Assembly: GCF_001590795.1 (NCBI RefSeq)
Contig: NZ_JXDL01000001.1
Location: 639,502 to 675,658 of the forward strand
DNA: 36,157 nt
From: Bradyrhizobium sp. AT1
GTDB taxonomy: Bacteria; Pseudomonadota; Alphaproteobacteria; Rhizobiales; Xanthobacteraceae
Direction: 5' to 3'
In this document: positions 31,310 through 36,157 of the stretch, in pieces
Layout: every line of letters starts with the position of its first letter
Numbering within the stretch: the stretch's first letter is position 1
The notes under the pieces: generated by a model
The model's database searches: none
What the model saw: only the letters and a program-made list of their open reading frames with translations
What the model was told of the DNA's origin: nothing
Made by a program: the position numbers and the translations under genes

Positions 31310-33544
31310 TTGCAGAGCAGCGCCGGCGCGCGCGCATTCCAGAATGCGCGATTGCAGAAGAAATTGAAGAAGCAGGCCGACGCCATCATCTCCGCTGCGG
31401 CGAGTGCCTATGGCCAGGGCAGATATGCCGAGAGCGAGGCGCTCTGTCGTCAGATCGTGCAAGCCATTCCCGATCACTTCGACGCCACGCATTTCCTCGG
31501 CCTCAGCGTGCAACAGCTCGGGCGTCTCGATGAGGCGCAACGATTGCTCGAGCGCGCGATCGCGATCGATCCACGTTCGCACGAGGCCCACAACAATCTG
31601 GCAGGCGTGCATCTGGCCCTTCAGAAATTCGACGCCGCCCGCGTCCATCTGGAAAAGGCCATCGCGCTGAAGCCAAACTTTGCTCCGGCTCTTGCCGGGC
31701 TTGGCAATACCTTGCTCCATATGAATCTGCCCGAACAGGCGATCGAGCAGTACGATCGCGCCATCGCCCTGAAGCCCGACCATGCCGATGCGCTCTGTAA
31801 TCGTGGCCTGGCCGAGCTTGGGTTGCGCCAACTTGATCGCGCCAGGCATAGTTTCGAGCGCGCGCTGTTGTTCCAACCGCGAAACGTGGAGGCGCTCGTC
31901 GGGAAGGGTTTGGTCAATATCGAGCTTAAGAACTTCGACGAGTCGATGGGTGCGCTCGAGGCTGCGCTCGCGCTGAGGCCTGGTTCGGCGAAGATTCTGG
32001 CGAACCGCGGACGGCTCAATTTTGAGACGTCGAGGCTCGGACAGGCGATGGCGGATTTTGACGCGGCGCTTGCGATTTCGCCCCGGCTCGAGGTGGCATT
32101 GGAGGGGAAGGCGCAAGTCTCGCTCGCCATGGGAAATACGGCGCACGCGATCCTGGCCTGCACGACTTTGCTGGAGGTAAATTCGCGCTCTGCCGTCGCG
32201 ATGGCGCTCATGAGCGCTTGTTTTGCGAACCAGGGAGAGATCGCGTCGGCCATCGAGCTGCTCGACGCTGCGTTGGCCATCGTGCCCGATGCCAGCTTGA
32301 TCGGGCGAAAGATATTCTTCCTGGATTATCTCTCCAACGCCGATTTCGTGGTTCAGCAGGCCGCGCGAAAGCAGTGGTGGGACGCAATCGGCGCCAAATT
32401 GCAGCAAAGAAAGCTCGCACCTCGGCAGCTCGATCCCGACCGGCAGATCGTGATCGGCTATGTCGCGGCCGAGTTCTGGTACCACTCGGCGGGCTTTACG
32501 CTGTTACCGGTGCTCGCCCATCACGATCACAATAAATTCCGGATCGTCTGCTATTCGTGCTCACCGGTTCGGGACGAGATGACCGCCAAATTCGAATCCC
32601 TGGCGGATGTCTGGGTCGAGGCCGGGCGGCTCACGGACGACCAGTTGGCCGATCGTATCGAGGCGGATAAGGTCGATATCCTGATCGACGTTTCCGGCCA
32701 CACGACCGGCAACAGGCTGCATGTCTTCGCGCGCAAGCCGGCCCCCATTCAGGTCTCGGGTTTCGGACACGCGACCGGCACGGGCCTCGGGACCATGGAC
32801 CATTTGCTCGCGGATCCGGTCTTCATTCCGCAATCGGCCCGGCATCTGTTTGCCGAAAAGGTCCACGATCTGCCGTGCCTGATCACGATCGATCCGATCC
32901 GGGACGTCCCGCCATCGGAGCTGCCGATGCTGCGCAACGGCTACGTCACCTTCGGCGTGTTCAACCGCATCTACAAGATTTCGGACGAGGCGATCCGGGC
33001 GTGGGCGCGCATCATGCGCGAATTGCCGGGGTCCAGGATCGTCGTCAAGCATACCCTGCTCGATGATCCGCTGCTGCGCGATGGTTTGATCGCGCGCTTC
33101 GTGGCGCAGGGCATCGCGGAAGAGACCGTCACCTGCCTAGGCTCAACCCCGCGCCACGAGCATCTGCGCGCCTTCGCCGGGATCGATATCTCGCTCGATA
33201 CGTTTCCCCAAAACGGCGGCATCAGTACCTGGGAATCGCTCTATGCGGGCGTTCCGGTCGTGGCCAAGCTCGGCTACGGAGCTTCCTCACGTGCCGGCGG
33301 CTCCATCGTCGCAGCCGTCGGCCTCGGGGATTGGGTCGCCGAGGATGACGACGGCTATGTCGAGATCGCCCGCAAGTTTGCCTCGCAGCCCGAGCACCTC
33401 GCGAAATTGCGCGCGGACTTGCCAGCTCGGATCGCGGCCGCGCCGGCCGGCAATGTCGAGACTTTCACGCGCAAGGTCGAGGAGGGATATCGCAAGTTCT
33501 GGCCGCGACCTTATTGTGCCTTGGCTCCGGAACGCAGCGCGTGA
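31310..33544 (+). CDS. TPR-GT41 (OGT/SPINDLY-like) glycosyltransferase, copy 4
   Basis: This 744-residue paralogue starts with TTG at 31310. TPRs span about 23-339; one residue is missing relative to the others near position 328 (VPDASLIGRK), so the catalytic residues are His392, His464 and Lys556. The N-terminal region pairs with copy 3, the middle (ANQG..., FFLDYLSNADF, RKLAPRQLDPD) with copy 1, and the DISLDTFPQ and MRELPGS motifs with copy 2. The substitution EFWYHS replaces EFRQHS next to the first catalytic His, and DHLLADP replaces DYVLADP, so this copy may have drifted in substrate preference. The C-terminus (FWPRPYCALAPERSA) is distinct. It is convergent with the cysteine synthase gene, 57 bases away. 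Confidence 0.92.
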   Translation: MQSSAGARAFQNARLQKKLKKQADAIISAAASAYGQGRYAESEALCRQIVQAIPDHFDATHFLGLSVQQLGRLDEAQRLLERAIAIDPRSHEAHNNLAGVHLALQKFDAARVHLEKAIALKPNFAPALAGLGNTLLHMNLPEQAIEQYDRAIALKPDHADALCNRGLAELGLRQLDRARHSFERALLFQPRNVEALVGKGLVNIELKNFDESMGALEAALALRPGSAKILANRGRLNFETSRLGQAMADFDAALAISPRLEVALEGKAQVSLAMGNTAHAILACTTLLEVNSRSAVAMALMSACFANQGEIASAIELLDAALAIVPDASLIGRKIFFLDYLSNADFVVQQAARKQWWDAIGAKLQQRKLAPRQLDPDRQIVIGYVAAEFWYHSAGFTLLPVLAHHDHNKFRIVCYSCSPVRDEMTAKFESLADVWVEAGRLTDDQLADRIEADKVDILIDVSGHTTGNRLHVFARKPAPIQVSGFGHATGTGLGTMDHLLADPVFIPQSARHLFAEKVHDLPCLITIDPIRDVPPSELPMLRNGYVTFGVFNRIYKISDEAIRAWARIMRELPGSRIVVKHTLLDDPLLRDGLIARFVAQGIAEETVTCLGSTPRHEHLRAFAGIDISLDTFPQNGGISTWESLYAGVPVVAKLGYGASSRAGGSIVAAVGLGDWVAEDDDGYVEIARKFASQPEHLAKLRADLPARIAAAPAGNVETFTRKVEEGYRKFWPRPYCALAPERSA

Positions 33545-33601
33545 CGTCGGCAGTGCCTACGTAGCCAACGCACGTCCTCGCAGGTCGGCAAGGGACGGCG
33601 A

Positions 33602-34636
33602 TCACACGAAGGGCGGCTTGATATTGCTGCGCTTCTCAAGCCATTCCGGCACCGGCAGGTTCTTGGCGCGCATGAAGTCCGCGTTGAACAGCTTCGACTG
33701 GTAGCGGCTGCCGGAATCGCACAGCACGGTGACGATCGTCTTGCCGGGCCCGAGCTGTTTTGCGAGGCGCATCGCGCCGACGATGTTGATGCCGGTCGAG
33801 CCGCCGAGGCAGAGGCCTTCGTGCTGGAGCAATTCGTAGATCGCCGTAACGGCCTCGGCGTCGGGAATGAGATAGGCATCGTCGACCTTCGCGGTCTCGA
33901 CGATCGCGGTCGCGCGGTTGAGGCCGATGCCTTCGGTGATCGAGCCGCCCGGCGTCGCCTTGGCATCGCCGTTCCGGAAATATTCGTACATGCCGGCGCC
34001 ATGCGGATCGGCGCAGGCGATGCGGACGTTCTTGTTCTTCTCTTTCAGATAGCGGCTGGTGCCGGCGAGCGTGCCGCCGCTGCCAACCGAGCAGACGAAG
34101 CCGTCGACCTTGCCGCCGGTCTGCTCCCAGATCTCGGGTCCCGTGGACTCGTAATGCGCCTTGGCGTTGTCGAGGTTGTTCCACTGGTCCGCGAACAGCA
34201 CGCCGTTGGGCTCGGTCTTACGCAGCTCGTCGGCAAGCCTGCGGCCGACATGCTGGTAGTTGTTGGGATTGGCGTAGGGCAGGGCCGGCACCTCGATCAG
34301 CTCGGCGCCGCACAGCTTCAGGAAATCCTTCTTCTCCTGGCTCTGCGTTTCCGGGATCACGATCAAGGTGCGGTAGCCGCGTGCGCTCGCCACGACTGCA
34401 AGGCCAATGCCGGTATTGCCGGCCGTTGCTTCCACCACCAGCCCGCCGGGCTTGAGCTCGCCGCGCTTCTCGGCTTCCAGAATCATCCATTTGCCGGCGC
34501 GGTCCTTGACCGACTGGCCGGGATTCATGAACTCGGCCTTGCCGAGAATGGTGCAGCCGGTCAGTTCCGAGGCGCGCTTCAGCTTGATCAGCGGGGTGTT
34601 GCCGATGGCTTCGACAACGTCGTTTCGAATGGTCAT
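33602..34636 (-). CDS. Cysteine synthase family protein (PLP beta-family)
   Basis: This 344-residue fold-type II PLP enzyme has Lys44 in NPGQSVKDRAG, the substrate loop TAGNTGIG (71-78), the phosphate loop GSGGTLAG (185-192) and a C-terminal VLCDSGSRYQSK. It makes cysteine from O-acetylserine and sulfide, or runs in the desulfhydrase direction. It is longer than ordinary CysK (about 310-325), and the NPGQSVKDRAG motif and extended C-terminus resemble the Cds1-type cysteine synthase/desulfhydrase group. For that reason I leave the gene symbol blank, although a plain cysK annotation would be defensible. No strong ribosome-binding site is visible at ATG 34636. A metC gene elsewhere in the window also belongs to sulfur amino-acid metabolism, but the two are not linked in an operon. 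Confidence 0.88.
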   Translation of the reverse strand: MTIRNDVVEAIGNTPLIKLKRASELTGCTILGKAEFMNPGQSVKDRAGKWMILEAEKRGELKPGGLVVEATAGNTGIGLAVVASARGYRTLIVIPETQSQEKKDFLKLCGAELIEVPALPYANPNNYQHVGRRLADELRKTEPNGVLFADQWNNLDNAKAHYESTGPEIWEQTGGKVDGFVCSVGSGGTLAGTSRYLKEKNKNVRIACADPHGAGMYEYFRNGDAKATPGGSITEGIGLNRATAIVETAKVDDAYLIPDAEAVTAIYELLQHEGLCLGGSTGINIVGAMRLAKQLGPGKTIVTVLCDSGSRYQSKLFNADFMRAKNLPVPEWLEKRSNIKPPFV

Positions 34637-35356
34637 GTCAGGGAAATCGCTACCAAGGGGGTTGATCTGGTTGGCCAGAACCTAGTGCTTGAGAGACCAA
34701 AGGGGAAGGCTTTTGCGCTGCGGCGAAACCGGCTGAAACGCCTGTCCGAACAGGGATATTCTTGAGACGCCAAGCCAGTGATGATGCGCTTGGCCGCGCG
34801 CTGGGGTATCAGTAGGAGCAATTGGCTGACCTTCGTCAGAGTACGAAACGATAGCGCTGGCGATGGCCAGGCTTGCGAGCAATTTGTGCTTCGGGGCGAG
34901 TGGGGCGCGTTCGAGGAGCGTGGACGGCCGAGGACATGTCTGCCCGCTCGGCGGCTTTCGCTTTCGGGCAATTGACGGTCTTGTGAGGCGACTAGAGGCG
35001 CGACTGAGCTGAAGCCGCAAGGGACGATCGGGATTGAAGGGCTCAACAGCCGGTGTGGCAGCAATATCACATGAAATCTTGGTAAGCTTGAGCGCGTTTC
35101 CAGATGTTTCGCCACGAGAGAAGTCGCTGCGAGACAGGTGTTTCTCTCATTTTCGTCGGTTCGCGCCGGGCTCGTTGGCACGGACACTTCGCAACCGCGG
35201 CACTGTCCCGCCGTTGCGCGCCCGGTTAGTATGGATCTCCGGTTCCGCAAAAAGCATCGCCGCTGTGAACGAGTTGTCCAAAGCCCCCCAATCGTCGCGC
35301 CGCGAATCGGTTAATCCGGTTGCGCGGCGGCCAGATCTGCCTGGCGGGGGGTGGAT
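34637..35356. other. Stretch of about 720 bases without a convincing gene
   Basis: Several frames of 60-205 codons are open here on both strands, but all are Arg/Ser/Pro-rich and lack ribosome-binding sites or domain-like patterns. The base composition looks less GC-rich than in the flanking genes. A short hairpin CCTGT-CCGA-ACAGG (about 34740-34754) is present without a T-run. The region should contain the promoters of the divergent cysteine synthase and NodT-type genes, but I could not identify them. It may also hold decayed coding sequence. Confidence 0.4.
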
Positions 35357-36157
35357 GTGACACAATGTGTTCCGGCGATCGCCATGCGGCGGTCTGGAAG
35401 TGCCACATTCCGGACACAGCGCGCGGCGCGCTGGCTTGCGGTGGTGTGCCTCGCCGCCGGTTCCGGCGCTTGCGTGCTGACCCAGGACCTTCCCGATCCC
35501 GCGCTCGATGTTCCCACGCAGTACAAATATGCCGGGAAGGCGGATGCGCCGCCGTCGCTGGATTGGTGGCGCGGCTTCCGCTCTGCGGAGCTGACGCAGC
35601 TGATGGAGGAGGCACAGACCGTCAATCTCGACATCGCCGCCGCAGTGGCGCGCATCGTCCAGGCTGACGCTCAGGCGCGTCAGGCGGGCGCGGCGCTGCT
35701 GCCGAGCTTGTCCGGAACCGGGCAGGAGACCTATTCGCGCACCTCCGGCTCCTCGGCTTCCGGGCTCTCCATTGGCGGGCGCGAGGTCGTCAACTACCAG
35801 GCATCGCTGAGCGCGAGCTACCAGCTCGACTTCTGGGGGCAGAACCGCGATGCGCTGCAGACCGCCGAGGAGACGGCGAACGCCAACCGCTTTGACCGCG
35901 ACACCGTCGCGCTGACGACGCTCGCGGCCGTCGCCAATGCCTATTTCCAGGTGCTGGCCTCGCAGGATCGCATCCGGACTTCACAGCGCAACATCGCCAG
36001 CGCGCAGCGGATCCTCGATGCCGTCAGGGAGCGGCGCAAGGCCGGCACCGGCACCGATCTCGACGTCGCCCAGCAGGAGAGCGTGCTTGCCAACCAGAAG
36101 GCCCTGGTGCCGCCGCTGCGCCAGACGCTGGACCAGAACGCCAACGCGCTCGCAGTG
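35357..36157 (+). CDS. NodT-family RND efflux outer-membrane lipoprotein, 3' end outside the window
   Basis: The frame is open to the right edge (267 codons visible). After a basic N-terminus and a hydrophobic segment (WLAVVCLAAGSGAC) comes a candidate lipidated Cys, then DWWRGFRSAELTQLMEEA, a hallmark of the OprM/NodT outer-membrane factor family. Typical helical-barrel segments follow: NLDIAAAVARIVQADAQARQ, SYQLDFWGQNRDAL and VANAYFQVLASQDRI. The protein would form the outer-membrane channel of a tripartite RND pump, whose other genes probably lie beyond the window. The start is ambiguous: GTG 35357 (or 35351) follows a G-rich possible ribosome-binding site, and ATG 35384 would give a shorter signal sequence. 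Confidence 0.9.
   Translation, partial: MTQCVPAIAMRRSGSATFRTQRAARWLAVVCLAAGSGACVLTQDLPDPALDVPTQYKYAGKADAPPSLDWWRGFRSAELTQLMEEAQTVNLDIAAAVARIVQADAQARQAGAALLPSLSGTGQETYSRTSGSSASGLSIGGREVVNYQASLSASYQLDFWGQNRDALQTAEETANANRFDRDTVALTTLAAVANAYFQVLASQDRIRTSQRNIASAQRILDAVRERRKAGTGTDLDVAQQESVLANQKALVPPLRQTLDQNANALAV

Noticed and set aside
24204..33544. CRISPR or short tandem repeat origin for the repeated signals in this region
   Set aside because: The repetition reflects duplicated 2.3-2.4-kb gene units and degenerate TPR codons, not short direct repeats with spacers.

Overview
The window looks like a chromosomal segment of a GC-rich alphaproteobacterium of the order Rhizobiales (Hyphomicrobiales), most likely Bradyrhizobium or a close relative. 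This is inferred from the aapJQMP-type amino-acid transporter, the DUF2171 and small glycine-zipper proteins, a Rhizobiales-style palindromic REP-like element, and the strong G/C third-position bias. No sequence search was run. I see no phage, transposase, integrase or CRISPR array.

Positions 1-3300 carry small genes: a 5'-truncated glycine-zipper envelope protein, several small hypothetical proteins, a DUF2171 protein on the minus strand, and tRNA-Arg(TCT). Positions 3300-10760 encode a bacterial alpha-2-macroglobulin with an intact thioester motif, followed by penicillin-binding protein 1C. Together they form the classic yfhM-pbpC periplasmic defence and repair pair. Positions 10814-14556 hold a tight four-gene run: a multi-spanning ArnT/PMT-type glycosyltransferase, a PAP2 phosphatase, a DPM1-type GT2 and a LAB-N membrane protein. 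This has the gene content expected for polyprenyl-phosphate-sugar-dependent modification of lipid A or another envelope glycan. Positions 14651-16193 are a TetR repressor with its EamA/DMT exporter. On the minus strand follow a Na/Pi cotransporter with a PhoU-like tail (16195-17886) and a cystathionine beta-lyase (18020-19204). Positions 19595-24108 are the aapJQMP general L-amino-acid ABC transporter, whose AapM carries an extra membrane-rich segment.

The most striking region is 24204-33544: four consecutive, co-directional, full-length paralogues (740-758 residues) of a TPR plus GT41 (O-GlcNAc-transferase/SPINDLY-like) glycosyltransferase. Each is preceded by a conserved leader, starts with TTG, and keeps the GT41 His/His/Lys signature residues. 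A nonamer (GCGAATCAG) lies exactly 45 nt upstream of the start codon in all four copies, and three of the four intergenic spacers hold the same CCCGGG hairpin. Relationships among the copies change along the protein, which suggests repeated recombination or gene conversion inside the array.

The window closes with a minus-strand cysteine-synthase-family gene (33602-34636), a roughly 720-bp stretch without a convincing gene, and the 5' part of a NodT-family outer-membrane efflux lipoprotein that runs off the right edge.
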